Below are positions 1 through 9,492 of a stretch of DNA of 59,014 bases, piece by piece (the stretch's first letter is position 1; each line of letters begins with the position of its first letter). The stretch is from an uncultured Acidobacteriia bacterium (GTDB lineage: Bacteria; Acidobacteriota; Terriglobia; Bryobacterales; Bryobacteraceae): contig CAIYHG010000111.1 of assembly GCA_903925975.1 (NCBI GenBank), positions 1-59,014 on the forward strand, given 5' to 3'. Under the pieces are notes generated by a model that made no database searches, was not told the DNA's origin, and worked only from the letters and a program-made list of their open reading frames with translations. The position numbers were made by a program, and so were the translations under genes.

Positions 1-36
1 CAAGGCTTTCTCGACAAGCTCCGGAGGTATAACGGC

Positions 37-453
37 ATGAAACGGATACTAGTTCTCTGCACCGGAAATTCGGCCCGCAGTCAGATGGGCGAAGGGCTCT
101 TCCGCCACGAAAGCGGAGGCGAATATGAGGTCGCGAGCGCGGGGACGGCGCCGAGCCGGGTCCGGCCGGAAGCGATAGCCGCGATGAGGGAACTCGGAAT
201 CGACATCTCAGCCCACCGGTCCAAGTCAGTGGACGAGTTCGCCGGCCAGCAGTTCGATTACGTGGTCACCGTCTGCGACAACGCGCGAGACAACTGCCCG
301 GTATTCCCCAGCAGCGCCGAACGGATTCATTGGAGTTTGGAAGACCCTGCCGCCGTAGAGGGCAGCGAACCGGAGCGCATGGCCGCCTTCCGCCGGATTC
401 GAGACGAGCTGCACGATAGGGTGCGGAACTTCTTCGCCTCGAAGCGCGGCTAA
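37..453 (+). CDS. arsC: Thioredoxin-coupled arsenate reductase (LMW phosphatase fold)
   Basis: Cytoplasmic enzyme that reduces arsenate to arsenite. The 138-residue protein has the low-molecular-weight tyrosine phosphatase fold: the CX5R loop CTGNSAR is at residues 8-14 and a catalytic-type Asp lies at 103 in an EDP motif. Two more cysteines at 80 and 87 match the resolving pair of the thioredoxin-linked ArsC family (compare Cys10/82/89 of the Staphylococcus enzyme), which favours arsenate reductase over a plain phosphatase. A clear ribosome binding site (ggaggt, 22-27) precedes the ATG. No other ars gene is visible, but the window starts just upstream. It converges on the end of the methylmalonyl operon. 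Confidence 0.88.
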   Translation: MKRILVLCTGNSARSQMGEGLFRHESGGEYEVASAGTAPSRVRPEAIAAMRELGIDISAHRSKSVDEFAGQQFDYVVTVCDNARDNCPVFPSSAERIHWSLEDPAAVEGSEPERMAAFRRIRDELHDRVRNFFASKRG

Positions 454-507
454 CCTAAGGGCCGAACGGTTCGAGCGAGAGACGCCGCACAATCGTGTTG
501 GCGCCGT

Positions 508-1560
508 TCAGCCCCGCTCGGGCTTGTGCAGTAACCCCAGCAGTTCCCTACTCGCCGCGAACGGCGTGGTCTTGCCTTCGCTGACTGCTTTCCGCAAGGC
601 GGGCAGGCGCTCGGCCACTTCGGCGTTGCGGCGGAATGACTGTTCGAGGCCCAGGTAAACCAGCTCGCGCATCCAGTGCAGGGCCTGGCCGCTGCGCCGC
701 GCCTGCAAACCGCCGGTTCGGTCCAGATGAATGCGGTGCGCTAGGACGATGTCCCAGATTTCGGGAATGCCCGCGCTGGTGAGCGCGGAGCAGGTGACTA
801 CTTGCGGAAGCCAGCCATCGGCCGGCGCAGGGAATAGGTGCAGGGCGTTGGCGTATTCCGCGCGGGCGCGGTCGGCGCGCTGCTTGTTGTCGCCATCGGC
901 TTTGTTGATCGCCATGGCGTCCAGCATTTCGATGATGCCGCGCTTCATCCCCTGAAGCTCGTCGCCTGCGCCGGCGAGCATCAGCAGCAGGAAGAAATCG
1001 GTCATGGAGCGGACGGCGGTCTCGGACTGCCCCACGCCCACGGTTTCCACAATGATGTTCTGGTAGCCGGCGGCCTCGCACAGCAGCATGGTTTCGCGCG
1101 TGCGGCGAGCTACGCCGCCCAGGTGCCCGCCTGAAGGCGATGGCCGGATGAACGCATTCTCTTCCACCGCGAGCCGCTCCATGCGGGTTTTGTCGCCCAG
1201 GATGCTGCCGCCCGAAATGGGGCTGGAGGGATCTACGGTGAGAACCGCGATGCGTTCGCCGCGGTCGCGAATTAGGTGCATGCCCAGAGCGTCGATGAAG
1301 GTGCTCTTCCCCGCCCCGGGTACGCCGGTAATTCCCACGCGCAACGCCTTGCCGGAGTGCGGCAGAATGGCGTCCAGAACTTCCGCCGCGAGTTCGCCAT
1401 CTTTGGGCGACTCGCTCTCGATCAACGTGATGGCGCGGGCGAGAACCATACGGTTCCCGCCCAGAACGCCATCCACATAGGCCCCCTTGGAGAGCCTGCC
1501 GCGCCTTCCACCAGGCGCGGCAATGTTATGCTGCACGATGCGTCCCCAGCAGCGCGGCAA
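508..1560 (-). CDS. meaB: Methylmalonyl-CoA mutase-associated GTPase MeaB
   Basis: G3E-family GTPase that guards and reloads the B12 cofactor of methylmalonyl-CoA mutase. The Walker A sequence GVPGAGKST is at about residues 79-87, followed by a VDPSS segment, an ETVGVGQSE switch motif and an NKAD-type base-recognition motif. It is the last gene of the operon. The longest frame begins 35 bases inside the mutase gene; a GTG at 1479, with a purine-rich AAGGGGG stretch just upstream, would give a protein about 27 residues shorter whose N-terminus fits MeaB homologues about as well. The start is therefore uncertain, the family assignment is not. Confidence 0.93.
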   Translation of the reverse strand: MPRCWGRIVQHNIAAPGGRRGRLSKGAYVDGVLGGNRMVLARAITLIESESPKDGELAAEVLDAILPHSGKALRVGITGVPGAGKSTFIDALGMHLIRDRGERIAVLTVDPSSPISGGSILGDKTRMERLAVEENAFIRPSPSGGHLGGVARRTRETMLLCEAAGYQNIIVETVGVGQSETAVRSMTDFFLLLMLAGAGDELQGMKRGIIEMLDAMAINKADGDNKQRADRARAEYANALHLFPAPADGWLPQVVTCSALTSAGIPEIWDIVLAHRIHLDRTGGLQARRSGQALHWMRELVYLGLEQSFRRNAEVAERLPALRKAVSEGKTTPFAASRELLGLLHKPERG

Positions 1561-3664
1561 GAATCTTCTGCGCGCAGAGGGGAATGATAGAACCGGGACC
1601 GAACACGTCGGTTACTCCGGCCTTGAAGAGAAATTCGTAGTCGCGCGGCGGGATCACTCCGCCAACGAAAACCAGAATGTCCTCCCGGCCGAGCGCTTTC
1701 AACTCCGCGATTACTTCCGGCACGAGCGTCTTGTGGCCCGCTGCGAGACTCGAAACGCCGAGCGCGTGGACATCGTTCTCCACGGCCATCCTCGCGGCCT
1801 CGCGCGGCGTCTGGAACAGCGGCCCCACGTCCACATCGAACCCCAGGTCGGCAAAGGCGGTGGCGATCACTTTCGCGCCACGGTCGTGGCCGTCCTGCCC
1901 CATCTTGGCGATGAGGATGCGCGGCCTGCGCCCGTCGGCTTCGGCGAACTGTTCGGCCATCGCCCGCGCCTTGTGGAACTGCGGGTCGGCCTGGCTCTCC
2001 GAAGAGTAAACGCCCGAAATGGTGCGGTTCACTGCCTGGTACCGTCCAAATACGGATTCTAGCGCGGATGAGATCTCGCCAAGAGTGGCACGCACCCGAG
2101 CCGCCTGAATCGCGAGTTCGAGCAGGTTGCCGTTTCCGGTCTCAGCAGACGTCTTGAGCGCCGCCAGAGATTCTTCCACCTTGGCCTGATCGCGCGTGGC
2201 GCGGATCTGAGCCAACCGCCGGAGCTGAGAATCGCGGACCGCCCCGTTATCCACTTCGAGCGTATCGAGCTGATCGGCCTGCTCTGGCCTGTACTTGTTG
2301 ACGCCGACGATCACTTCCCTGCCCGAATCGATCTGCGCCTGCCGCCGCGCGGCCGCTTCCTCGATCCGCATCTTCGGGATGCCGGTTTCGATGGCTTTCG
2401 CCATCCCGCCCAGGGCCTCGATTTCCTGAATGTGCTTCCAGGCCTTCTGGATCAGGTTGTTGGTGAGGCTCTCGACGTAATAACTGCCGGCCCACGGGTC
2501 TACCACCTTCGTGATGCCGGTTTCCTCTTGCAGGTAGATCTGCGTGTTGCGCGCGATGCGCGCGGAGAAATCCGTGGGAAGCGCGATAGCTTCGTCGAGC
2601 GCGTTCGTGTGCAGCGATTGCGTGTGCCCCAGCGCAGCCGCCAGAGCTTCGATGCACGTGCGAGGAACGTTATTGAAGACGTCCTGAGCCGCCAGGCTCC
2701 AGCCCGAAGTCTGGCAGTGCGTGCGCAGCGCCATCGATTTCGGGTTCTTGGGGTTGAAGCTCTTCACGATCTTCGCCCAAAGCGCCCGCGCGGCCCGCAG
2801 CTTGGCGATCTCCATGAAGTGGTTCATGCCGATCGCGAAGAAGAAGCTCAGGCGCGGCGCGAACTTGTCCACGTCCAAACCCGCCGCGATGCCCGTGCGC
2901 AGGTATTCCAGGCCGTCCGCCAGCGTGTAGCTGAGTTCGATATCCGCGGTCGCGCCGGCTTCCTGCATGTGGTAGCCGCTGATCGAAATGCAGTTGAACT
3001 TCGGCATGTTGCCGGAGCAGTACCGGAAGATGTCTCCGATGATGCGCATCGAAGGCAGCGGCGGGTAGATGTAGGTATTGCGGACCATGAACTCTTTCAG
3101 AATGTCGTTCTGAATCGTTCCGGCGAGTTGCTGTGGCGTGACGCCCTGCTCCTCGGCAGCCACAATGTAGAACGCCATCACCGGCAAAACCGCGCCGTTC
3201 ATGGTCATCGAGACGGACATTTGGCCCAGCGGAATCTGGTCGAAGAGAATCTTCATGTCTTCGACCGAATCGATGGCCACGCCAGCCTTGCCTACGTCGC
3301 CCGACACGCGCTCGTTATCGGAATCGTAGCCGCGGTGGGTCGCTAAATCGAACGCGACCGACAGGCCCTTCTGCCCAGCCGCCAAGTTGCGGCGGTAGAA
3401 AGCGTTCGATTCCTCGGCCGTTGAGAACCCCGCATACTGGCGGACGGTCCACGGCTGCATCGCGTACATGACGGAATACGGTCCGCGCACATAGGGAGGC
3501 AAGCCCGCGGCGTAGCCCAGGTGGTCCATCCCCTCAAGGTCTTCCGCCGTATAGAACGCCTTAACCGGAATGCCTTCCAGCGTAGTCCACCGGACGCCTT
3601 CCGCCGCGCAGCCTTGCGCCTGCGCCGGCAGGTTCAGTTCGATCTTCGTGAAATCGGGTTTCAT
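1526..3664 (-). CDS. mutB: Methylmalonyl-CoA mutase large (catalytic) subunit
   Basis: Adenosylcobalamin-dependent enzyme that interconverts (R)-methylmalonyl-CoA and succinyl-CoA. The 712 residues hold an N-terminal TIM-barrel substrate domain and a C-terminal B12-binding domain with the DxHxxG signature (DGHDRG at residues 591-596, His593 being the cobalt ligand), followed by the conserved GGVIPP segment. Length is normal for the catalytic subunit. It starts three bases after the small-subunit stop codon, so the two are surely co-translated, and meaB follows. The operon context shows that it works with the epimerase and transcarboxylase encoded upstream. Confidence 0.97.
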   Translation of the reverse strand: MKPDFTKIELNLPAQAQGCAAEGVRWTTLEGIPVKAFYTAEDLEGMDHLGYAAGLPPYVRGPYSVMYAMQPWTVRQYAGFSTAEESNAFYRRNLAAGQKGLSVAFDLATHRGYDSDNERVSGDVGKAGVAIDSVEDMKILFDQIPLGQMSVSMTMNGAVLPVMAFYIVAAEEQGVTPQQLAGTIQNDILKEFMVRNTYIYPPLPSMRIIGDIFRYCSGNMPKFNCISISGYHMQEAGATADIELSYTLADGLEYLRTGIAAGLDVDKFAPRLSFFFAIGMNHFMEIAKLRAARALWAKIVKSFNPKNPKSMALRTHCQTSGWSLAAQDVFNNVPRTCIEALAAALGHTQSLHTNALDEAIALPTDFSARIARNTQIYLQEETGITKVVDPWAGSYYVESLTNNLIQKAWKHIQEIEALGGMAKAIETGIPKMRIEEAAARRQAQIDSGREVIVGVNKYRPEQADQLDTLEVDNGAVRDSQLRRLAQIRATRDQAKVEESLAALKTSAETGNGNLLELAIQAARVRATLGEISSALESVFGRYQAVNRTISGVYSSESQADPQFHKARAMAEQFAEADGRRPRILIAKMGQDGHDRGAKVIATAFADLGFDVDVGPLFQTPREAARMAVENDVHALGVSSLAAGHKTLVPEVIAELKALGREDILVFVGGVIPPRDYEFLFKAGVTDVFGPGSIIPLCAQKILAALLGTHRAA

Positions 3665-3667
3665 CGG

Positions 3668-5095
3668 CTATTTCCCCATCCCGAAGCGATCCTGCCAGTC
3701 CGTGAGCGTCTGCACGGCGTCGCTTTGCACATGCACGAAACCCTGCACGCCGGCGGCAACCAGTTCAGCCTGCTCTTTCGGATTCCCGGCGACTATCACG
3801 GGCGTCTTCACGGCCGCGCAAACTTCCTGGGCCAGCGCCGGATACTCGGGGTCGGAACTGCACAACACGATCAGGTCGGCGCCAGTGTTTAAGTACTCTT
3901 CGGATTCGACGACGTCGAAGCCCGCGCAGCCAAAGAAGTTCAGGCAGAAGTTCACGCGCGCACCGCGCATCTTCACGTCACCGCGCCTGAGCAGTACGAC
4001 TTTCGGGAACTTGCCCGTCCCGGCCGCATGCCGCGCCGTGCGTTCGCGAATCCGTTCGAACGGCGCCGCGAGGCGCAGCGCGTTCGTGGAGGCGTCGCCC
4101 TCGGGAGTGAACTCCGGCGCTTTCTCCTGCACGTTGGGGTAGTTGTTCACGCCCACCAGCACGCGACGGCGCATCGCGACGGCCTTCTCGCGCGCCTCGC
4201 GGCTCTTCGCCACGGCGGCATCCACCGCGCCCGAAGCCTGCGCCGCGGCAAAGCCGCCGGCTGCTTCCACCTGCTGGAAGACGCGCCACGCTTCCCGCGC
4301 CAGTGCTGCGGTCAGCGACTCGATGAAGTAAGACCCGCCCGCGGGATCGGCTACGGCATCGAGGTGCGACTCGTCCCGCAGAATGCGTTGGACGTTCACG
4401 GCCAAGTGCTCGTCAAAACCGAAGGGCTCCACCGTCAGCGCATCGCAGCCGCCGATAATTGCCGAAAGCGCTTCGGTGGTGACGCGCAGCAGATTGGTGT
4501 ACCGGTCGCAAGTGCTCTTATCCCGCCGCGCCGTGCGAACGGCAAGGCGCATTTTCGCGGCTTCCGGAGTCTTGGGTTGAAACGCGGCCACCGCGCTCGC
4601 CCAGAGCATCCGCGCCGCGCGCAGCTTGGCGATTTCGATGAAATACAGCGGCCCCACCGCGAACACGAACTCGATCTCGCGCGCGGCGGAATCCACCGAC
4701 TTCCCCGCCGAGAGGTTCGCCAGGCGCTCCACTCCGGCGGCGATTGCGTAGCCGAGTTCCTGCACCGCGTGCGCGCCTTGTTCATGCAGCAGATCGGCGC
4801 GAATCGCGTCCGGTCCGGGGACGTACTCCTGCGCGATGGTCCAGGTCTCACCGCTGCCGCGCACGTACGGGGTTTGCCCCGGGCAGGATGCCAGTTGCGA
4901 TTCCAAACCCTTGAGGTCTTCCGCGCGGTAGAAGGGCTTTACCGCCAAGCCTTCCTCGGTTCGCCAGATCAGGCGCTTGTCGTAATCCGCGCCTTTGAGG
5001 TCGGCCTGAATTGCCGCCACCCACGCCTCGGTGGAAACGGGCGGGAAATCGGCGCCGAGGCGGAGCGCCCCATTTTCGGGCGTGGCGTCAGGCAT
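3668..5095 (-). CDS. mutA: Methylmalonyl-CoA mutase small subunit (short form)
   Basis: Non-catalytic partner of the large mutase subunit. It keeps the N-terminal barrel sequence (the PFYRAEDLKGLE region near residue 60), the [12 protein letters not shown] helix, the GGSYFIESL segment and a degenerate C-terminal flavodoxin-like domain. The DxHxxG cobalamin motif is absent, as expected for the small subunit. At 475 residues it is clearly shorter than the usual 600 or more; the missing part appears to lie in the first half of the barrel, after the residue 90-110 region. Its ATG overlaps the last codons of the epimerase gene (8 bases), which implies translational coupling. Confidence 0.9.
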   Translation of the reverse strand: MPDATPENGALRLGADFPPVSTEAWVAAIQADLKGADYDKRLIWRTEEGLAVKPFYRAEDLKGLESQLASCPGQTPYVRGSGETWTIAQEYVPGPDAIRADLLHEQGAHAVQELGYAIAAGVERLANLSAGKSVDSAAREIEFVFAVGPLYFIEIAKLRAARMLWASAVAAFQPKTPEAAKMRLAVRTARRDKSTCDRYTNLLRVTTEALSAIIGGCDALTVEPFGFDEHLAVNVQRILRDESHLDAVADPAGGSYFIESLTAALAREAWRVFQQVEAAGGFAAAQASGAVDAAVAKSREAREKAVAMRRRVLVGVNNYPNVQEKAPEFTPEGDASTNALRLAAPFERIRERTARHAAGTGKFPKVVLLRRGDVKMRGARVNFCLNFFGCAGFDVVESEEYLNTGADLIVLCSSDPEYPALAQEVCAAVKTPVIVAGNPKEQAELVAAGVQGFVHVQSDAVQTLTDWQDRFGMGK

Positions 5096-5558
5096 GACAG
5101 CAGCCCTCCTGCACCACTTCCAAAATGTAGCCGAAAGCGGCAGCCTCGGTCGTCTTCGGGTGCAGGAAGAACACCATGGTGCCCCGGGATCCCTTGCGCG
5201 GCGCCTTATCGATGATCTTGAACCCGCGTTCCTTGAGATAGTCGAACGCCGCCTGGATATCGGCCACGCGCAGCGCCAAATGAGCCAGGCCGCCGCGTCC
5301 GCCGTTCTTTTCGATCTGCTTCGCCACGGGCGATTCAGGAGTGAGCGGCTCGATCAACTGCACGAGGTTGGGACCATCGCCCACCTGGAGCAGGACTTCG
5401 CGGACCTGGTCCGTACCGAGAACGTCTTCGCGGTGCAGTTCCTTGAATCCCATCGTGAGGTACGCGTTGACATGCGCTTCCAGTTCGCCGGGTTTCACCG
5501 AAATGGCGACATGGTCGAAAAAGAGAAAGCCTGGGGTCTGTTTGATTTCCGAATCCAT
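5088..5558 (-). CDS. mce: Methylmalonyl-CoA epimerase
   Basis: VOC-superfamily metalloenzyme that converts (S)- to (R)-methylmalonyl-CoA, the form used by the mutase. The 156-residue protein opens with a FDHVAISV strand that carries the first metal ligand (His16), and has a later HLALRV strand and a C-terminal LEVVQ segment with the usual Glu ligand. The open frame extends upstream to 5762, but the start at 5558 is chosen because it forms a TAATG junction with the stop of the biotin carrier gene and the upstream residues are low-complexity antisense-like sequence. It lies between the carrier and mutase genes in the operon. Confidence 0.94.
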   Translation of the reverse strand: MDSEIKQTPGFLFFDHVAISVKPGELEAHVNAYLTMGFKELHREDVLGTDQVREVLLQVGDGPNLVQLIEPLTPESPVAKQIEKNGGRGGLAHLALRVADIQAAFDYLKERGFKIIDKAPRKGSRGTMVFFLHPKTTEAAAFGYILEVVQEGCCHA

Positions 5559-5941
5559 TATTCGAACTCCACTACCACTTGGCCGGCCTGGACGCCTTCG
5601 CCCTGGGCCATCTTGATACTTGCCACTTTGCCCGCCACCGGGGCGGTGATGTTGGTTTCCATCTTCATGGCTTCGAGCACCAGCAGCACATCGCCTTCCT
5701 GAAGGCTCTGCCCAACCTGCGCCACCACTCTCACCACCACGCCGGAGACCGGACTGCGGCACACCTTTGCTTCATTGACCGGCTGCTCATCCACTGCCGC
5801 CGCCGGACCGGGCGCGGCAGGCAGGCGCACCGGCGCCGATTCCACTACTCGAGCGTTGGTCAGGACGGGAGCAACTTCCGGCTCTACCGCCTCGACATCC
5901 ACTTCGAAGACCTTCTCGTTGATGGTTATCTTTAGCTTCAC
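5558..5941 (-). CDS. Biotin carboxyl carrier subunit (transcarboxylase 1.3S-like)
   Basis: Swinging-arm subunit that moves carboxyl groups between the 5S and 12S transferase subunits. The 127 residues comprise a short N-terminal strand region, an Ala/Pro-rich linker (about 35-55) and a C-terminal biotinyl domain with the motif EAMKM; the modified lysine is Lys93. A CRSPVSG sequence starts the biotinyl domain, as in decarboxylase and transcarboxylase carriers. No biotin carboxylase gene is nearby, which favours a transcarboxylase or decarboxylase role over an ATP-dependent propionyl-CoA carboxylase. Confidence 0.92.
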   Translation of the reverse strand: MKLKITINEKVFEVDVEAVEPEVAPVLTNARVVESAPVRLPAAPGPAAAVDEQPVNEAKVCRSPVSGVVVRVVAQVGQSLQEGDVLLVLEAMKMETNITAPVAGKVASIKMAQGEGVQAGQVVVEFE

Positions 5942-5950
5942 GGCGTTTCC

Positions 5951-6301
5951 TTATAGTCTATGAGACGCTTGAATACTTACGCGGCCTTCCTGCGCCCACG
6001 CGCGGGAGCTGATCAGCCGAATCTGCCTGATCCGCAACCGCACGCCCAGGTACGCCGCCAAAGCGGCGGAGATGGCCAGAAATTCTTCGTCGGTGATCGC
6101 CGGTGGTTCCGGCGCGGCCGCTACAGGCGGTTCCGGCGCGGCAGCGATGGGAAGTTCCGGCGCAACCGAAGCTGTCGCCTCGCCGGCGCCGGCGTTTGCC
6201 GCGTCGGGCTGCAACTGAGCCAGGCGAGCCGCCAGTTCGGCGATCTGCGCTCGAATCTCTTCGATGCTCGCCGCCAAGTCGTTGATCTTCGTGCCTGCCA
6301 T
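5951..6301 (-). CDS. Small accessory protein of acyl-CoA carboxylase/transcarboxylase complex
   Basis: Unrecognised 116-residue protein encoded between the 12S and 1.3S subunit genes. Residues 5-32 look like a coiled coil (IEEIRAQIAELAARLAQL), residues 35-68 are an Ala/Pro/Glu linker with repeats of the type AAAPEPP, and the last 45 residues form a conserved-looking domain that starts with ITDEEFLAISAALAAYLG and ends with AWAQEGRVSIQASHRL. Its position recalls the small delta/gamma or epsilon subunits of sodium-pumping decarboxylases and actinobacterial carboxylases, but there is no membrane helix. A scaffold that holds the subunits together is the likeliest role; this is inference. Confidence 0.75.
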   Translation of the reverse strand: MAGTKINDLAASIEEIRAQIAELAARLAQLQPDAANAGAGEATASVAPELPIAAAPEPPVAAAPEPPAITDEEFLAISAALAAYLGVRLRIRQIRLISSRAWAQEGRVSIQASHRL

Positions 6302-6315
6302 GCGTATCCTCCCGC

Positions 6316-7869
6316 CTAGAGCGGCATCAACCCGTGCTTCTTCGCGGGCCGAAGTTCACGCTTCGTGTTCAGATATTCCAGCGCCTGCGCCACGTGGCGG
6401 CGCGTCAGGGCCGGCTCGATCACGGCATCCACCAGCCGCCGCCCGGCGGCGACGTACGGATTCGAGAACGCGGTGCGATAGCGCTCGATCAGTTCCTTGC
6501 GCTTGGCGGGTTTGTCGGTGGCTTCCTGAATCTCTTTGCGGAACACGATCTCAGCCGCGCCCTCCGCGCCCATGACGGCGATTTCCGCCGTGGGCCACGC
6601 AAACACTCGGTCGGCCCCCAGGTCCTTACCGCACATCGCCAGATAGGCGCCGCCGTAGGACTTGCGCAGAATGACCGTGATTTTCGGAACCGTCGCAGCC
6701 GAATACGCGAACAGCAACTTCGCGCCGTGGCGGATAATGCCCGCGTGCTCCTGCTTCACGCCCGGCAGGAATCCGGGCACGTCCACAAAGGTCACCAGCG
6801 GAATGTTGAAGGCATTGCAGAAGCGAATGAAGCGCGCGGCTTTGTTCGATGCGTCGATATCCAGCACGCCCGCCTGCACGCAAGGCTGGTTGGCAATGAT
6901 GCCGATCGAGCGCCCGCCCACCCGTGCGAACCCTACCACAATGTTGGCGGCGAAGCCGGCCTGCACTTCCAGGAAGTCGCCGAAATCCACCACTCCGGTG
7001 ATCACTTGGCGTACGTCGTAGCCCTTCTTCCCGTCGAGCGGCACGATATTTTCGAGCTCCAGGTTCGGATCCACGTGGCGATCGCCTTCCGTCATGGGCG
7101 GATCTTCCAGGTTGTTCGAAGGCAGGAAGCTGAGCAGCTTGCGGCAAATCTGCACCGCGTGGGTGTCGTCTTCGGCGATGAAGTGGATTACGCCCGAGCG
7201 GGCCATGTGCGATTCGGCGCCGCCCAGAGCTTCCGCGGTTACGGTCTCGCCCGTTACCTGCTTGATCACCTGCGGGCCGGTGATGAACATCTGCGCCTGC
7301 CGCGTTTGGATCAGGAAGTCGGTGAGCGCAGGGCTGTAGGCCGCGCCGCCGGCGCACGGACCGCAGATCAGCGAAATCTGGGGCACCGCGCCCGAGAGCA
7401 TCACGTTCGAATAGAAGACCTTACCGTAGCCGGAGAGGGAATCTATGCCCTCCTGCACACGAGCCCCGCCCGAATCGTTGATGAACACGAACGGCGAGCC
7501 GGTCTTCAACGCCTGCTGCATGATGTCGGCTACTTTTTCGGAGTGTACTTCACCGGCCGAACCGCCACCGACCGTGAAATCCTGGCTGGCCAGGTGAATC
7601 AGGCGGCCCGCTACGGAAGCTGCGCCGGTCACCACTCCGTCCGACGGGAAACTCGTGTCGGCCATTCCGAACAGCGTGGAACGGTGCTCGGCGAACAGTC
7701 CGCTTTCATCGAAGCTTTCCGTGTCCACCAGCGCCTGGATTCTCTCGCGCGCCGTGAGCTTTCCGGACTGGCGCTGCTTCTCGAGCTTGTCGGCTCCGCC
7801 GCCGAGTTCCACCTTGGCGCGCCGCTTCTTGAGATCTTCGACCTTATCGTGCATGCTGATCGCTGCCAT
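6316..7869 (-). CDS. mmdA: Methylmalonyl-CoA carboxyltransferase 12S / acyl-CoA carboxylase beta subunit
   Basis: Crotonase-fold carboxyltransferase of 517 residues that exchanges a carboxyl group between biotin and propionyl-CoA/methylmalonyl-CoA. It has the two-domain structure of the PccB/MmdA/12S family: an N-terminal half with FINDSGGARVQEG and GPCAGGAAYSPAL (oxyanion-hole glycine runs) and a C-terminal half with TFVDVPGFLPG, YGGAYLAM and the C-terminal NPYVAAGRRLVDAVIEP. It lies directly downstream of the 5S gene, 23 bases apart. The family also serves propionyl-CoA carboxylase and methylmalonyl-CoA decarboxylase; the linked 5S gene and missing biotin carboxylase point to transcarboxylase. 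Confidence 0.95.
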   Translation of the reverse strand: MAAISMHDKVEDLKKRRAKVELGGGADKLEKQRQSGKLTARERIQALVDTESFDESGLFAEHRSTLFGMADTSFPSDGVVTGAASVAGRLIHLASQDFTVGGGSAGEVHSEKVADIMQQALKTGSPFVFINDSGGARVQEGIDSLSGYGKVFYSNVMLSGAVPQISLICGPCAGGAAYSPALTDFLIQTRQAQMFITGPQVIKQVTGETVTAEALGGAESHMARSGVIHFIAEDDTHAVQICRKLLSFLPSNNLEDPPMTEGDRHVDPNLELENIVPLDGKKGYDVRQVITGVVDFGDFLEVQAGFAANIVVGFARVGGRSIGIIANQPCVQAGVLDIDASNKAARFIRFCNAFNIPLVTFVDVPGFLPGVKQEHAGIIRHGAKLLFAYSAATVPKITVILRKSYGGAYLAMCGKDLGADRVFAWPTAEIAVMGAEGAAEIVFRKEIQEATDKPAKRKELIERYRTAFSNPYVAAGRRLVDAVIEPALTRRHVAQALEYLNTKRELRPAKKHGLMPL

Positions 7870-7892
7870 AGTCTTGTCCGTTTCTCAGCCTC

Positions 7893-9413
7893 TTAAGCCG
7901 GGGATACCGTTACGCGGTGCTTGTTGCCGTTGAGCGTGACGTCGTATGAAATCGGGGTCCGCACGGGGCCTTTGCCGTCGCCGCTTCCGCCCTCCGGAGC
8001 AGCCGCTGCCGCCGGAGCGGAAGCAGGCTTCGCCGCGGGATCTTTCCCGAGGTTTTTCGGCCCCTCCGCCCGCGTTTTGAAGAACTTCGGGGCCACCTGC
8101 GGGAACATCGCGCACGTGAGCACGTCCTCATCGGACCCGTTGCAGCCCTGCAACTCCAACGCCATGGAACGCAGCTCATCCCACTCGGGCTTGAGCATGT
8201 CGGCGGGACGGCACGTGATCGGAGTCTTCTTGGCGTGCTTGCCAGCCTGCTCCACCAACGCCGCGTCGCGCTCGCCGAGCGTCTCGCCGTAGTAACCCAG
8301 CATCAAATCGGCAAACTCGCCGGTCAGCACCTTGTAGCGGCCCATCATTACGTTGAACACTGCCTGCGTGCCGACGATCTGGCTCGACGGCGTCACGAGC
8401 GGCGGGTACCCGGCGTCCTTGCGGACCCTGGGGACCTCGGCCAGCACGTCCTTGATCCGGTCCGCCGCGCCCTGCTGCTTCAACTGGCTTTCCATGTTGG
8501 AGATCATTCCGCCCGGGATCTGGCTATCGAAAATCTCCGTCTCCACACCCGTGATGTTGGAGAGGAACTCCGTGTACCGGGGCCGGATCTTGTTGAAGTA
8601 GTCCTTGATCTTCAGAAGCCGCGACTTGTCGAGACGGCATTCGAACCCGGTGCCGTCGAGCATCTCCACCACGCTCTCGGTCGGGTTGTGGCCGGGGCCC
8701 AGGCTGAGCGAACTGATGGCCGTATCGACGCAGTCCACGCCCGCTTCAATTGCCTTCATGAGGCTGACCAGCGTCACGCCCGTGGTGGCATGAACGTGAA
8801 TGTGAACGCGGGTCTCTTGGCCGCACGCGTCCTTGATGCCCTTCACCAGGTCGTACGCGGCCTGCGGCTTGATCAGCGCCGCCATGTCTTTAATGCAGAT
8901 CGAGTCGCAGCCGAGTTCGAGGAGTTGCTGAGCGAGTTCCACGAACTTCGCCGTGGTGTGCAAGGGGCTGACGGTGTAGGAAATCGTTCCCTGCGCGTGC
9001 TTGCCCGCCGCGCGGACCGCCGCGATGGCGCGCCGCAGGTTGCGAATGTCGTTCAACGCATCGAATACGCGGAAGACGTCCATGCCGTTCTCGGCCGCTT
9101 TCTGTACAAAGCGGTCTACCACGCCGTCTTCATAGTGCCGGTATCCGAGGAGGTTCTGCCCCCGCAGCAGCATCTGAAGACGCGTATTCGGCATCAGGTT
9201 GCGGAACGTCCGCAGCCGTTCCCAGGGGTCCTCGTTCAGGAATCGGATACACGCATCGAAAGTCGCGCCGCCCCAACATTCCACCGACCAGTAGCCAGCC
9301 TTGTCCAGATCCTCGCACGCGGGAATCATGTCAGCCATCGCCATACGCGTGGCCATCAGGCTCTGATGAGCGTCGCGCAGCACTAATTCAGTGACATCAA
9401 TAGTTTTCGGCAT
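7893..9413 (-). CDS. Transcarboxylase 5S / pyruvate carboxylase subunit B-type carboxyltransferase
   Basis: Metal-dependent TIM-barrel enzyme that moves a carboxyl group between pyruvate/oxaloacetate and biotin. From the ATG at 9413 it has 506 residues. The LRDAHQS motif gives Asp14, the CIKDMA motif gives the carboxylatable Lys175, and HVH at 206-208 supplies the metal-binding histidines. A C-terminal Ala-rich linker leads to a short tail resembling the first strands of a biotin carrier (YDVTLNGNKHRVTVSPA), but no biotinyl domain follows; the separate carrier gene supplies it. It is the first gene of the operon, about 110 bases after the predicted transcription start. The six residues before this ATG in the open frame are not conserved-looking. 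Confidence 0.93.
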   Translation of the reverse strand: MPKTIDVTELVLRDAHQSLMATRMAMADMIPACEDLDKAGYWSVECWGGATFDACIRFLNEDPWERLRTFRNLMPNTRLQMLLRGQNLLGYRHYEDGVVDRFVQKAAENGMDVFRVFDALNDIRNLRRAIAAVRAAGKHAQGTISYTVSPLHTTAKFVELAQQLLELGCDSICIKDMAALIKPQAAYDLVKGIKDACGQETRVHIHVHATTGVTLVSLMKAIEAGVDCVDTAISSLSLGPGHNPTESVVEMLDGTGFECRLDKSRLLKIKDYFNKIRPRYTEFLSNITGVETEIFDSQIPGGMISNMESQLKQQGAADRIKDVLAEVPRVRKDAGYPPLVTPSSQIVGTQAVFNVMMGRYKVLTGEFADLMLGYYGETLGERDAALVEQAGKHAKKTPITCRPADMLKPEWDELRSMALELQGCNGSDEDVLTCAMFPQVAPKFFKTRAEGPKNLGKDPAAKPASAPAAAAAPEGGSGDGKGPVRTPISYDVTLNGNKHRVTVSPA

Positions 9414-9492
9414 AGTTCCGTCTCGTCCCACAAATCCTGCCCGGCCGCCTCGGTGGACGCCCGGTCACCCTCGAAAGACAATGGAGAAAAAC

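Noticed and set aside
2432..3346. Plus-strand open frame opposite the mutase large subunit
   Set aside because: Arg/His/Val-rich antisense sequence without motifs.
6334..7896. Plus-strand open frame (520 codons) opposite the 12S subunit gene
   Set aside because: Antisense of a gene with diagnostic crotonase-fold motifs.
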